DNA of 64,000 nucleotides from Capnocytophaga sp. oral taxon 338 str. F0234 (GCF_000192225.1 NZ_GL872418.1:1-64000); one strand, 5' to 3'; counted from the first letter of the stretch, positions 45,555 through 54,972 are shown. Program-made: numbers and translations. The notes: a model not told the origin generated them from the letters alone.

Positions 45555-46169
45555 ATGTATGCAATTGTAGAGATGGCAGGGCAACAATTCAAAGTTAGCA
45601 AAGACCAAAAAGTATTTGTTCACCGCTTGGAAAATGCCGAAGGAAGTGAAGTTATCTTTGATAGAGTACTTCTTTTGGATCAAGATGGAGCCATTACCAT
45701 TGGCGCCCCCGCTATAGATGGAGCTTCTGTGCAAGCTAAAGTTTTACGTCATGTAAAAGGAGACAAAGTCATTGTTTTCAAAAAGAAAAGACGCAAAGGT
45801 TACAAAGTAAAAAATGGACATCGTCAATCTTTTACTGAAATCATGATAGAAGAAATTCTTGCCTCTGGTGGAAAAAAAGTTTCTGCAAAGGAAAGCAAAT
45901 CTAAAAACACACCAAAGGACGATCTTAAAAAAGTAGAAGGTATTGGCCCTAAAGCTGCTGAAGCCTTAGTAAAGGCAGGAGTAGATACTTTTGACAAACT
46001 CTCTAAAAAATCCGTGGAAGAAATTCATGCCATCCTTATGGAGGCAAGTAATACCTTAGCCCACCTTGATCCTCAAACATGGGCTCAACAAGCTCGCCTT
46101 GCTGCTGATGGCAAATGGGACGAACTTAAAAAATGGCAAGATGAACTTAATGGAGGAATTGTAAAATAA
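45555..46169 (+). CDS. rplU: 50S ribosomal protein L21 with C-terminal extension
   Basis: 204 residues; L21 itself is about 103. Residues 1-100 are L21 ([22 protein letters not shown] and the basic [23 protein letters not shown]). After a Lys- and Ser-rich linker, residues 118-190 form a helix-hairpin-helix domain: [21 protein letters not shown] with the GIGPKAA hairpin, then [16 protein letters not shown]. This extension is seen in other Flavobacteriia and may add RNA contacts; that is inference. rpmA follows after 41 bases. Confidence 0.96.
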   Translation: MYAIVEMAGQQFKVSKDQKVFVHRLENAEGSEVIFDRVLLLDQDGAITIGAPAIDGASVQAKVLRHVKGDKVIVFKKKRRKGYKVKNGHRQSFTEIMIEEILASGGKKVSAKESKSKNTPKDDLKKVEGIGPKAAEALVKAGVDTFDKLSKKSVEEIHAILMEASNTLAHLDPQTWAQQARLAADGKWDELKKWQDELNGGIVK

Positions 46170-46210
46170 TTGTATAACCCACTTGAATATCAAGTACTAA
46201 ATTAAATAAT

Positions 46211-46474
46211 ATGGCTCACAAAAAAGGTGTCGGTAGTTCTAAGAATGGTAGAGAGTCACACTCTAAACGATTGGGTGTGAAGATATATGGAGGTCAACTT
46301 GCGGTAGCAGGTAACATTATCGTTCGCCAAAGAGGAACTGTACATATAGCTGGAGAAAACGTATATATGGGTAAAGACCATACATTACATGCCGCTATAA
46401 ATGGAATTGTAAGATTCCAAAAGAAAAAGAATAACAAATCTTATGTCTCTATTGAACCTTTAGCAGAAGCATAA
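46211..46474 (+). CDS. rpmA: 50S ribosomal protein L27
   Basis: 87 residues, full length. The start [24 protein letters not shown] is the conserved tail that reaches the peptidyl-transferase centre, here without the cleavable N-terminal peptide found in Firmicutes. [10 protein letters not shown] and [11 protein letters not shown] follow. Ends before a strong terminator. Confidence 0.97.
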   Translation: MAHKKGVGSSKNGRESHSKRLGVKIYGGQLAVAGNIIVRQRGTVHIAGENVYMGKDHTLHAAINGIVRFQKKKNNKSYVSIEPLAEA

Positions 46475-46500
46475 GACTTAAAGTAATTTCTTTTTAACAA

Positions 46501-46536
46501 AAAAGCAGTGAGATTTATTCCCTCACTGCTTTTTTT
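46501..46536 (+). terminator. terminator of rplU-rpmA
   Basis: AAAAGCAGTGAG, nine-base loop, CTCACTGCTTTT plus further T: textbook intrinsic terminator 26 bases past rpmA. Confidence 0.9.
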
Positions 46537-46580
46537 ATTATGAAAAAAAACGTAAATTTGTAGCTCTAAATTTATATAAA

Positions 46581-48710
46581 ATGAAAAAAATAAGTTTCCT
46601 CATCGCTTTATGTCTCCCTTTTGTAGGATTCTGCCAGAAGCAAACAATAGCGACTGACCAAGCCGCTTATAATTATTCCTTACGGGTTAAGCGCTTATAT
46701 GACTTGCGCTGGATAGAAGGAACCGATAATTACATGTACTACAAGGATGGCAATTTTGCTATTTTTGACAACAAAGGAGTAGAAGCAGCCTCTATTAATG
46801 TTAAAAAATTATCTGAAACATACAGTTTGCAAGGATATCCCTCCATTGTTTATGTAGATAGTAATCAATTAGTAATTACAAATGGCAACAAATATCATAT
46901 CTATGATTATCTAATTGAGAAACCTCTCTTTACCATTACACTTCCTGAAAAAGCAGAGAATGCAGAATATAATCATGCACAAAGGGCTGTTGCCTATACT
47001 TTAGATAATAACTTATTCGTAGCCACAACTTCTGAATCACGTATTCCCATTGCTGTTTTCAAGGATGAAAATATTATCTCAGGACAGTTCATCCACCGAA
47101 ATGAATTTGGTATTCAAAAGGGTATCTTCTGGTCTCCTAATGGAAACTATATTGCTTTCTACCAAAAAGATGTCAGTCAAGTAACCAATTACCCTCTAGT
47201 GGATATAACTACCACTCCTGCTTCCCTAAAAAGTATTAAATACCCTATGGCAGGAGGAAAAAATGAAATCGCTAAAGTAGGTGTATTTGATCTTTCTAAA
47301 AGAACTACTTCTTATCTTAAAGTAGATAACCACGATGCCCATTTCCTTACTAATTTAGCTTGGACACCTGATGAAAAACAAATTCTTTTAGCTGAAGTCA
47401 ATCGTGGTCAAAATCACTATGATTTAAATACATACAATCGTGAAACAGGGGAAAAGGCACAAACTCTCTGGCAAGAGAGCAATTCTCGATGGGTAGAACC
47501 TGAAACAGCCGCCATTTTCATCCCTAATAAGCCTAACGAATTCATCTGGCTTAGTGAGAAAGATGGTTTTATGAACCTCTATATAGGTGCTACCAACTCC
47601 ACCAAATCACGCCAGCTTACTTCTTTCAAATGGGTTGTTCAAGAAGTTTTAGGATTTGATACTAAGGGGGAAACTGTATTCATTAAAGGAACAGGAGAAG
47701 ATCCTCGTGAAGGACATATTTATAGTGTAAACATCAAAAAAGGAACTGTAAAAAATATCACCCCTAAAGGAGGAGTCCATAATGGAATGCTAAGCCATAG
47801 CGGACGCTATTTATTAGATATCCACAGTGCCTTAAATACCCCCTATAATGTCTCCTTAGTGGATATTCATAAGAACACCTCTAATACCTTCTATCAGGCA
47901 GAAAATCCTTTTGAAAAATATGACTTAGGAACTGTAGAGTTTCTTACTCTCAAAGCAGATGATGGCACTCCTCTGTATGGAAAAATGGTAAAACCTCGTG
48001 ATTTCGATCCTAATAAGAAATACCCCGTATTAGTATATGTATATGGAGGACCTCATGCTCAGTTGGTTGTTAATGAATGGGCAGGAAGCACTTATACATG
48101 GATGTTAGCCATGGCTCAAAATGAACAATATCTCATCTTTACTTTAGATAATCGTGGCTCTGAAAATCGTGGATTTGCTTTTGAAAGTGTAATTCACCGT
48201 AATTTAGCTACTTATGCTATGAAAGACCAATTAGTGGGAGTAGAGTATCTAAAATCTCTTCCTTATGTAAATAGCAATCGCATGGCCGTCTATGGTTGGA
48301 GTTTTGGAGGATTCCTTACCTCTTCTCTCATGTATCGTTATCCAGGCGTTTTTACTACCGCAGTCGCAGGAGGAGCTGTTATTGATTGGAAATACTATGA
48401 AGTAATGTACGGAGAACGCTATATGGATACTCCCGAAGAAAATCCAGAAGGTTATGAAGATACTCGTGTTACCAATTATATTAAGAACTTAAAAGGAAAT
48501 ATCCTTTATATTCATGGATATATAGATGATACCGTGGTTCCACAAAACATGTTAGCAATTTCCTTAGCTGCTATTAAAGAAGGAAAGGTCATAGACTCCT
48601 TCCTCTACCCTCTGCAAAAACATAATGTACAGGGGCCTAAACGTATTCATCTTTCCAAAACTATTGTTGAATATATTCTCAAGAATAATGTAGAAAAGGC
48701 TAAAAATTAA
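46581..48710 (+). CDS. S9 family dipeptidyl peptidase IV-like, exported
   Basis: 709 residues. Signal peptide MKKISFLIALCLPFVGFCQ, an N-terminal beta-propeller (residues about 30-440) and a C-terminal alpha/beta hydrolase. Catalytic Ser lies in YGWSFGGFLTS near residue 575, Asp in YIHGYIDDTVVPQN near 650 and His in YPLQKHNVQG near 682. The double Glu motif that grips the substrate N-terminus in DPP IV is not obvious in the propeller, so the exact specificity is open. Periplasmic or outer-membrane peptide breakdown fits an organism that lives on proteins. A -7 box TAAATTTG is at 46553-46560. Confidence 0.92.
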   Translation: MKKISFLIALCLPFVGFCQKQTIATDQAAYNYSLRVKRLYDLRWIEGTDNYMYYKDGNFAIFDNKGVEAASINVKKLSETYSLQGYPSIVYVDSNQLVITNGNKYHIYDYLIEKPLFTITLPEKAENAEYNHAQRAVAYTLDNNLFVATTSESRIPIAVFKDENIISGQFIHRNEFGIQKGIFWSPNGNYIAFYQKDVSQVTNYPLVDITTTPASLKSIKYPMAGGKNEIAKVGVFDLSKRTTSYLKVDNHDAHFLTNLAWTPDEKQILLAEVNRGQNHYDLNTYNRETGEKAQTLWQESNSRWVEPETAAIFIPNKPNEFIWLSEKDGFMNLYIGATNSTKSRQLTSFKWVVQEVLGFDTKGETVFIKGTGEDPREGHIYSVNIKKGTVKNITPKGGVHNGMLSHSGRYLLDIHSALNTPYNVSLVDIHKNTSNTFYQAENPFEKYDLGTVEFLTLKADDGTPLYGKMVKPRDFDPNKKYPVLVYVYGGPHAQLVVNEWAGSTYTWMLAMAQNEQYLIFTLDNRGSENRGFAFESVIHRNLATYAMKDQLVGVEYLKSLPYVNSNRMAVYGWSFGGFLTSSLMYRYPGVFTTAVAGGAVIDWKYYEVMYGERYMDTPEENPEGYEDTRVTNYIKNLKGNILYIHGYIDDTVVPQNMLAISLAAIKEGKVIDSFLYPLQKHNVQGPKRIHLSKTIVEYILKNNVEKAKN

Positions 48711-48734
48711 TTTTCTTCATATTTGACCTATGTA

Positions 48735-48768
48735 AAGAGGCTGTCCCTGTTTGCAAGGACAGCCTCTT
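48735..48768. terminator. terminator between the S9 peptidase and metY
   Basis: AAGAGGCTGTCC, ten-base loop, GGACAGCCTCTT: a perfect 12-bp stem between convergent genes. Confidence 0.85.
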
Positions 48769-48797
48769 ATCTTCTATAAAATTAATTATGATTCTAT

Positions 48798-50066
48798 TTA
48801 TTTAAAGGCTTGTTTAAGATCCCCTTGCAAGTCCTCAATATCCTCCAAACCTACAGAAAGGCGGATAAGGTCGGGAGTAACTCCAGTAAGTGCCTGATCA
48901 GCCTCACTCAACTGCTGATGGGTGGTACTGGCAGGGTGAATGATAAGTGACTTAGTATCACCCAAATTTGCTAATAAGGAAAATATCTTGACATTATTCA
49001 CTGTCTTTTTGGCTGCCTCAAATCCACCTTTAAGTCCAAAGGTAACCAAACCACTCTGTCCTCCTTGCAAATATTTATTGGCTAATACTCTATAAGGGCT
49101 ATCATCTAATCCAGGATAATTAACCCATGCCACCTCAGGCTGTTCCTTAAGCCATTTGGCTAAGGCAAGTGCATTCTCACTGTGTTTCTTCACTCGAATA
49201 GGAAGGGTTTCCAAGCTCTGTAATATTTGAAAAGCATTGAAGGGACTTAATGTGGCTCCTAAATCACGTAACCCTTCAATACGTACCTTAGCAATGAAAG
49301 CCAAGTTGCCCAAAGCCTCATGTAGTACCAGTCCGTGGTACCCCGCAGAAGGCTCTGTAAATTCAGGGAACTTACCACTACTCCAATCAAAATTACCCCC
49401 ATCAATGATAGCTCCTCCAAGAGAAGTACCATTACCCCCAATATATTTAGTAAGAGAATGAACCACTATATTAGCTCCATGCTTAATGGGATTAAGTAAT
49501 ATAGGAGTAGCTACTGTATTATCTACTATTAGAGGAATTCTATGCTTATAAGCTACCTTAGCTATAGCTTCTATATCTAAGACATCTAATTTTGGATTTC
49601 CAAGACTCTCTATGAAAATAGCTCTAGTATTCTTCTGAATAGCCTTATCAAAATTCTCTACCTGTCTAGGGTCTACAAAAGTAGCAGTAATCCCTAAGCG
49701 TGGCAACGTTACATTGAAAAGGTTATAAGTCCCTCCATAAAGACTATTAGAGGAAACAATATGATCTCCTGTACGCAAAAGTGTCAAAAAAGCAGTGGTA
49801 ATAGCTGCCGCTCCCGAAGAAGTAACCACAGCTCCTACACCACTCTCTATGGCAGCCAAGCGTTGTTCTAAGACATCATTGGTAGGGTTGTTTAGTCTCG
49901 TATAGATGTATCCAGGAACCGAAAGATTAAACCTTCCTGCAGCATCATCTGCATCTTCAAATACATAGGACGTTGTCTGATAGATAGGCACCGCCTGAGC
50001 ACCCTGGTGTGCTAATGGGGCATACCCTGCATGTAGGGCATTGGTAGATTGTTTAAATGTTGTCAT
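48798..50066 (-). CDS. O-acetylhomoserine sulfhydrylase (MetY type)
   Basis: 422 residues, PLP-dependent Cys/Met metabolism family; makes homocysteine from O-acetylhomoserine and sulfide. The PLP Lys is in VVHSLTKYIGGNGTSLGGAIIDGG near residue 207. The N-terminal FKQSTNALHAGYAPLAHQGAQAVPIYQTTSYVF and the VTSSGAAAITTAFLTLL region near 80 are typical of MetY rather than MetB. It is transcribed alone and ends at the shared terminator 48735-48768. Confidence 0.92.
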   Translation of the reverse strand: MTTFKQSTNALHAGYAPLAHQGAQAVPIYQTTSYVFEDADDAAGRFNLSVPGYIYTRLNNPTNDVLEQRLAAIESGVGAVVTSSGAAAITTAFLTLLRTGDHIVSSNSLYGGTYNLFNVTLPRLGITATFVDPRQVENFDKAIQKNTRAIFIESLGNPKLDVLDIEAIAKVAYKHRIPLIVDNTVATPILLNPIKHGANIVVHSLTKYIGGNGTSLGGAIIDGGNFDWSSGKFPEFTEPSAGYHGLVLHEALGNLAFIAKVRIEGLRDLGATLSPFNAFQILQSLETLPIRVKKHSENALALAKWLKEQPEVAWVNYPGLDDSPYRVLANKYLQGGQSGLVTFGLKGGFEAAKKTVNNVKIFSLLANLGDTKSLIIHPASTTHQQLSEADQALTGVTPDLIRLSVGLEDIEDLQGDLKQAFK

Positions 50067-50248
50067 ACTTTTATATTTTCTATTACAATGATTAAATTCT
50101 ATTTTAAATTTCAGTTGTGTTTTTTTATTCGTAAATAAAGCACAAAGATAGAAAATATTTTTTATATCACCAAAGGAAAAAAGATTTTTTTTATAATAAA
50201 CAAAATATACTTACCTTTGTATCTCTATAACCCTATAACTCAAAGTTC

Positions 50249-51337
50249 ATGAAGTGGTTTTTACTCTTATTAAGCACTGCCCTTTACGCCAATGACGGAG
50301 CTTTTTTCGGTTCGGGCAATCACTTGGTTCCTATCATGGAAACTGATATTTCCGTACAGAAAGAAATTCTATATCTCAAAAAGATACAGAACAAATATAT
50401 AGAAGTCTCCGTCTATTACGAGTTCTTCAACCCCAAGGAAGACAAGGAAATCACCGTAGGCTTCGAAGCCGAAAGCCCCGATGGCGATGTAGATGGTGCC
50501 CCTAAAAACGGACACCACCCTTATATGTTTGATTTTACGGTAAACCTCAACAATGTCTTCCTCCCCTACCAAATCGCCTATATAACCGATTCCCTCTATG
50601 CCAAAGGGGGAAAAATAAAGAGCATAGACCTCAACACCTTCGATGGAAATAAGGACGGCAATTATATTGATTTCAGGTACGTCTATCACTTCAAAGCCAA
50701 GTTCAAAAAGGGCGTGAATATCCTAAAGCATACCTACAAATACAACATCTCTGGCGGCATCGCCTACAACTACCACTTTGACTATATCCTTACTGCCGCC
50801 AACCGCTGGGCGAATAAGCGCATAGACGACTTTACCCTTATCATTGATATGGGTGCTTTCCAAACTGCCTCCATAGAACGCACCTTCTTCAAAAGTGGCA
50901 AAGAATGGCTTCTCAGCGGCATAGGGAAAATCACTGAAACAGCCCACAAAGGACCTGGAGACGGTACCGAGCTGAATACTACCAACTTCTATATACAGCA
51001 GGGGTTACTCCTTTTCCAAAAGAAAAATTTCACCCCCAAGGGAGAACTCCATATCTATGATTGGGCACTATGGGTACATCAGAATGCGGGCTTCCCTATT
51101 GACTACCCCTTCACCATTGACCTACCCAACTTCAAATACGAAACAGAACCCAAAACAGAAGAAGAAAAGCGCCTCCTACGCAACCTACCCTTTGCCCGCC
51201 GAGGCTATATCTTTAAGGACAAGACACTACAAGCCTTCTATAACAAACAGGATTGGTACCAGCCTAACCCCAGCTATATCCCTGAAGTCGAACACTTGAC
51301 CCCAAAGGAAAAAGAGCTAATCAATAGCCTAAAATAA
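50249..51337 (+). CDS. exported DUF4424/YARHG-domain protein
   Basis: 362 residues. Short signal peptide (MKWFLLLLSTALYA), then a beta-rich domain opening with NDGAFFGSGNHLVPI, similar to DUF4424. The C-terminal 60 residues are a YARHG domain: LLRNLPFARRGYIFKDKTLQAFYNKQDWYQPNPSY, a small cell-wall-associated module of unknown function. Codon use is richer in C and G than in the genes around it. Followed after 5 bases by a small unknown gene, so probably a short operon. The -7 box TACCTTTG is at 50212-50219. Confidence 0.78.
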   Translation: MKWFLLLLSTALYANDGAFFGSGNHLVPIMETDISVQKEILYLKKIQNKYIEVSVYYEFFNPKEDKEITVGFEAESPDGDVDGAPKNGHHPYMFDFTVNLNNVFLPYQIAYITDSLYAKGGKIKSIDLNTFDGNKDGNYIDFRYVYHFKAKFKKGVNILKHTYKYNISGGIAYNYHFDYILTAANRWANKRIDDFTLIIDMGAFQTASIERTFFKSGKEWLLSGIGKITETAHKGPGDGTELNTTNFYIQQGLLLFQKKNFTPKGELHIYDWALWVHQNAGFPIDYPFTIDLPNFKYETEPKTEEEKRLLRNLPFARRGYIFKDKTLQAFYNKQDWYQPNPSYIPEVEHLTPKEKELINSLK

Positions 51338-51342
51338 AACTG

Positions 51343-51588
51343 ATGATGAAAGAAATACTCATAAGTAGCGATGGTAATTATGAGTATTTGGTCGCTGAAA
51401 TCTATATTGAAGGCAAATATATCGCGCTTGTTAGCTACGATGAGGATCATAATTTTTTCGTAGAAACGCCTACCATTAATCGAAGCAATGAGGAAATAAT
51501 AACCCATAAGGTAGAATACAATACCTTTATCGAACTATTAGAGGATGCTAAGAATAGTTTAAAAGGAAAATATACTCAAAAAACTTAA
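51343..51588 (+). CDS. small acidic protein of unknown function
   Basis: 81 residues, no signal peptide, starts MMKEILISSDGNYEYLVAEIYIEGKYIALVSYDED, a two- or three-strand beta pattern, then a helix FIELLEDAKNSLKG. I do not recognise it; small acidic proteins of this size in such regions are often immunity proteins, but nothing here proves that. Starts 5 bases after the DUF4424/YARHG gene. Confidence 0.6.
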   Translation: MMKEILISSDGNYEYLVAEIYIEGKYIALVSYDEDHNFFVETPTINRSNEEIITHKVEYNTFIELLEDAKNSLKGKYTQKT

Positions 51589-51689
51589 AAAATTAGAAAA
51601 AAACACCTAACAAAGAAATTAGAAAAATCTAATTGTCAGTTATGAAAATAGAAGGATGAGAATGCCATGTGATTTCATCAAGATTTACA

Positions 51690-51917
51690 ATGATTAAAAT
51701 AAAAGAAATCACAAGAGGGCAAATTATCGTTTTTTATAAAGGCCAGTATTACAAAATCTTAGGAAAAGGTTTGTTACTGACCGAAAGGAATAGTTATAGT
51801 TATGTCATCTATTGTAATTCCATAGATAATACGCTTTTCCTTACAGAGCAAGAGGCTATATTACAAGTTATTATAGATTATTTCTCAAACAAAGAACAAA
51901 AGGTAATATGTGGATAA
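51690..51917 (+). CDS. small protein of unknown function
   Basis: 75 residues from ATG 51690 (a GTG at 51669 would add seven). A beta-rich start, MIKIKEITRGQIIVFYKGQYYKILGKG, is followed by a helix with TEQEAILQVIIDYFSNK. No family recognised. It may belong with the preceding small gene. Codons are AT-rich, unlike the DUF4424/YARHG gene. Confidence 0.5.
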   Translation: MIKIKEITRGQIIVFYKGQYYKILGKGLLLTERNSYSYVIYCNSIDNTLFLTEQEAILQVIIDYFSNKEQKVICG

Positions 51918-52259
51918 AAAAAGAAATAACCTTCCAAAATTCAAAACTTATTATCGAATTGAATTTTACTTATCATCGTTGGTCTCTTTGAAGTGGCTTT
52001 TACTTTCTGCTTAAGCAAAGGAAAAGAAATGTATATTCTTCCTCACTACGCTGATAGACTCTGTAATGGGACTAAAATCCAATAGCCAGCAGTCAGTGAT
52101 AGACTGAGAACTACTTTTTTGAAAATTTTTACCTTTTATTTTTTATTTTTTATCTTTCACCTAAAATTTGGCATGTTTTTTGTCATTAGGAAGGCGAAAA
52201 ATAAACTTAATGAGAAAGATATTTATTATCACCAGCATGCTATGTTCTTTTATGAAACT
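51918..52259 (+). other. stretch without a complete gene before DUF2911
   Basis: 342 bases. It begins with a 27-codon open frame (ATG 51908 to TGA 51991, overlapping the previous gene) that might be a gene fragment. The last 50 bases (from ATG 52210) read MRKIFIITSMLCSFM in a frame other than that of the DUF2911 gene: a signal-peptide-like stretch that would join the DUF2911 frame if one base were added near 52250. Nothing else is evident. Confidence 0.4.
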
Positions 52260-53045
52260 ATGACACAAATTAAGCTCCCTCAACCCAGCGTAAAGGGTAG
52301 CATAGGCCAAATGGTTGGACTTACCGAAGTGGAAGTAAGCTATACACGCCCAGCTAAGCGTGGTAGAAAAATCTTCGGAGAACTGGTACCATACAGCCGT
52401 GTATGGCGTACAGGCGCCAATGAAAACACCACTATCTCTTTCAGTGAAGACGTATCTATCGCAGGCAAAGTACTCCCTAAGGGGAAATATGCCCTCTATA
52501 CCAAACCTGAAGCTGACAAATGGACTTTCTACTTCTATAAGAAAAATGACAACTGGGGTGTTCCTCAACAATGGGACGAAAACCAAATCGCCCTACAAGC
52601 CGAGGCTAAACCTATCCCCTATTCCATGGAAACAGAATACCTTACCATTGAGCTGAATCCAATCAACTATAACGATGGTAAAATAGCGGTACGCTGGGAT
52701 AAGACCCTCGTAGAACTACCTTTCCACACCCAGACTCAAGAGCAGTCCATGGAGAACATAGCCGACAAGATTACCCTACAATCCTCCGCTCGTGATTACT
52801 ACGAAGCGGCCAACTACCTGCTTACCTCCAACGGAGACCTCAACAAGGCTAATGAGTTCATCACCAAGTCCCTAAGCATGCAAACCGATGCTCCTTACTA
52901 TATGTATCGCGCGCAGGCTGTGATTCTCTCTCGCTTAGGAAAAACCAAAGAAGCTATCAAAGCTGCCGAAACCTCTCTACAAAAAGCCAAAAAAGAAGGC
53001 AATGAGGACTATGTGAAAATGAATCAAGACTCCATTTCCCAATAG
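52260..53045 (+). CDS. DUF2911 family protein, probably with broken signal peptide
   Basis: 261 residues from ATG 52260. ATG 52242 and a TTG at 52119 are alternatives. DUF2911 is unmistakable: LPQPSVKGSIGQMVGLTEVEVSYTRPAKRGRKIFGELVPYSRVWRTGANENTTISFSEDV, then LPKGKYALYTKPEADKWTFYFYK. The C-terminal 90 residues carry TPR-like helices (YEAANYLLTSNGDLNKANEFITKSLS). Relatives are exported, yet no signal peptide precedes this frame; one is visible in another frame at 52210-52250. The gene may therefore be frameshifted in its first codons. Function of the family is unknown. Confidence 0.8.
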   Translation: MTQIKLPQPSVKGSIGQMVGLTEVEVSYTRPAKRGRKIFGELVPYSRVWRTGANENTTISFSEDVSIAGKVLPKGKYALYTKPEADKWTFYFYKKNDNWGVPQQWDENQIALQAEAKPIPYSMETEYLTIELNPINYNDGKIAVRWDKTLVELPFHTQTQEQSMENIADKITLQSSARDYYEAANYLLTSNGDLNKANEFITKSLSMQTDAPYYMYRAQAVILSRLGKTKEAIKAAETSLQKAKKEGNEDYVKMNQDSISQ

Positions 53046-53102
53046 AAGAAGAAAAGGAAATGATATTAATGACTAATATCTTAGTGTATGAGTTATTAGT
53101 CA

Positions 53103-53504
53103 TTATTTATACATATCAATATCTATCCAAGCATTAAGCCTATGGAGTATATCAAGTATTTTGTTATCAAAAACTATAGCAGGGCAACTCTCCTTAGGAC
53201 TCATTTCTACACAAACAAGTAATTTTGAGGTAAGAGCAAACCCTTTGATAAAAGAGGATAACGCCGGCAAACAAGGTATTATCTGAGCAGCAAACACCTG
53301 CAAATTATCTTCTATAAGGAGTGTTTCGATAGGAGCAAAGTTATATTCCCAAAAAGTCTCTTCACTGACGCGATATTTTAGTTGGTCTCCCTTATAAGCG
53401 GTCTCAGTAGGCGAAAGCCCTATTATATCTGTAACCTTATCCACATCAAAATAGTCTCCATATATACAAAAGGAAAGGCGAATAGTGGTTGGCTGGTATT
53501 TCAT
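53103..53504 (-). CDS. DUF4279 domain protein
   Basis: 133 residues, cytoplasmic. The start RLSFCIYGDYFDVDKVTDIIGLSPTETAYKGDQ (strand, Asp-rich turn, IIGLxPTxxxxKGD) is the DUF4279 pattern. Proteins of this family often lie in polymorphic-toxin loci as possible immunity proteins. The middle part ends with helices and LDILHRLNAWIDIDMY. It lies at the downstream end of the lipoprotein cluster. Confidence 0.72.
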   Translation of the reverse strand: MKYQPTTIRLSFCIYGDYFDVDKVTDIIGLSPTETAYKGDQLKYRVSEETFWEYNFAPIETLLIEDNLQVFAAQIIPCLPALSSFIKGFALTSKLLVCVEMSPKESCPAIVFDNKILDILHRLNAWIDIDMYK

Positions 53505-53522
53505 TAGTTGGTTATTGGTTAT

Positions 53523-54467
53523 CTACTGACGTTTGATTCCTATCTTGATATACATTCGTTGTTTATTGGGGTTATTATGCTCGTCAAAAAAGTTTGGGAT
53601 AACATTCATTGGGGCGTATAAGAAACCATTTTTACTAAAAAAGATGGGTTCTTTATCAAAATCATAGGCTGCCCACCATTTTGTGTCTTCATTTACTAAA
53701 GTTTCAATCACAAATGGTTTTATGCTTTTTATGCGATACAAAGAAATCTTTCCCACTAAATCTTCATAAGCTCTCCCTATTGTAATGATATACTTCTTAT
53801 CGGGAGAGAGAAAGGGAAAACGCTCAAAATCAGTTTGCTTACCAGTGGTTTTATCTATAAAAATATAAGCATAAAAATCTTCAGAATCTTCAAAAACTAA
53901 ATATTGATTGAGAACAGGTACATTCCCTACATAAGCATAGGTTGTAGAAAAAGGATCTTCAACGCTATTAGGCAGGTCTTTTAGATAAACTGTTTTATGC
54001 TCACATGGGAAGGCAAGTTTGCTATTCTTCTTTACAATTGCAAGGGTGTCTTCTATGAGAAAATCTATCTTATTTCTAAGAGCTTCTTGATATTCTTCAT
54101 AAGAAATTTGATCTATAATCAGGTATTTAGAGATACGATCGTTAGATTTTCCGTTAATATCTACGTTTTTTGTAAGATCATCCCTACTGATTTTAGTTTT
54201 CAGGGTATTCCAATCGCCTACATCTTTCTTTTTTATATAATCTCCTCCATCAGTTTTGTAAAACTCATTTCCTTCTGCACTTATTTTTATTTTCTCGCCG
54301 AAAAGATAATTATCTTGCCGTTCTTCCTTATCAATCACATACAACTCCTTCTCCACTGGCACAAACACTTCTTCTTGTTGCTGCTTTTCCTCTGCCGATT
54401 GTTGCCCTTGAAAAAGGTTACAGCCTGCAAACAATAAGATTGATACATATAGTAGTAAGATTCTCAT
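53523..54467 (-). CDS. lipoprotein paralogue 1 of a tandem family
   Basis: 314 residues. Lipobox LLFAGC at residues 11-16, then NLFQGQQSAEEKQQQEEVF, a polar Glu/Gln-rich spacer, and VPVEKELYVI, shared almost exactly with the two paralogues upstream. A beta domain (residues 40-100) is followed by SKYLIIDQISYEEYQEAL, the conserved FIDKTTGKQTDFERFPFLSPDKKYIITIG, and a C-terminal IKIGIKRQ. This copy is the most diverged. Overlaps the preceding gene by four bases (ATGA), so translation is coupled. Function unknown. Confidence 0.8.
   Translation of the reverse strand: MRILLLYVSILLFAGCNLFQGQQSAEEKQQQEEVFVPVEKELYVIDKEERQDNYLFGEKIKISAEGNEFYKTDGGDYIKKKDVGDWNTLKTKISRDDLTKNVDINGKSNDRISKYLIIDQISYEEYQEALRNKIDFLIEDTLAIVKKNSKLAFPCEHKTVYLKDLPNSVEDPFSTTYAYVGNVPVLNQYLVFEDSEDFYAYIFIDKTTGKQTDFERFPFLSPDKKYIITIGRAYEDLVGKISLYRIKSIKPFVIETLVNEDTKWWAAYDFDKEPIFFSKNGFLYAPMNVIPNFFDEHNNPNKQRMYIKIGIKRQ
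54333..54423. repeat. 5'-end repeat of lipoprotein paralogues, copy 1
   Basis: About 90 bases covering lipobox, spacer and VPVEKELYVI codons are nearly identical to 55837-55927 and, with an 18-base insertion, to 56859-56967. The conservation here is far higher than in the rest of the genes, which suggests recent duplication or gene conversion. Confidence 0.7.
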
Positions 54468-54967
54468 TTCTTAATATATTTTTTAGTTCCTTTTTCTACT
54501 AATATCTCTTTATAAGTTCCACTCTTTGTATAAAAAGTAAAGATTATAGCCGTCATTACATAATCCTTACAACCTTTACAACATTCTTTTATAAGATTTT
54601 CCCCCAGAATGTCTGCTACAAAAATATGGTCTCCTTGTTTGAACTCAAAAGCCGTATATTCACGATATAGGAAAAAATCATCAGCATTAGGGTCACAACA
54701 ATAGCGGTCATATACTTTGCGCTTCATTTCCTTATCGAGATACTTGGCTATATGTTCATCTATAAAAAACTGGCTTCCCTTAAAGCAACCTTCTATTATT
54801 GAGGCTTTAAATAACTTACGCTCATAGGTTATTTTTTCAATTTCTTCAGTAGGAATCTTCTCATCAAAGCAAATTTGCTCCCCATCTAGAAAAGTAACAC
54901 ACCTGTGCTGACTGTAAACATTTCCTACCCATAAAATCCCTAAAAAGTAAAGTAATAATCTTGTCAT
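54464..54967 (-). CDS. exported Cys-rich protein of unknown function
   Basis: 167 residues. Signal peptide (LLLYFLGILWVGNVYSQ) and nine Cys in the mature part, including YDRYCCDPNADD and KECCKGCKDY, suggesting several disulfides. It sits between lipoprotein paralogues 1 and 2 and is joined to both: 5 bases after paralogue 2 and overlapping paralogue 1. No family recognised. The context suggests that it works with the lipoproteins. Confidence 0.72.
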   Translation of the reverse strand: MTRLLLYFLGILWVGNVYSQHRCVTFLDGEQICFDEKIPTEEIEKITYERKLFKASIIEGCFKGSQFFIDEHIAKYLDKEMKRKVYDRYCCDPNADDFFLYREYTAFEFKQGDHIFVADILGENLIKECCKGCKDYVMTAIIFTFYTKSGTYKEILVEKGTKKYIKK

Positions 54968-54972
54968 AATAA

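Noticed and set aside
51908-51991. 27-codon frame MWIKKEITFQ after the small gene at 51690
   Set aside because: Too short and without further homology; it could be the start of a lost gene, but I cannot support a call.
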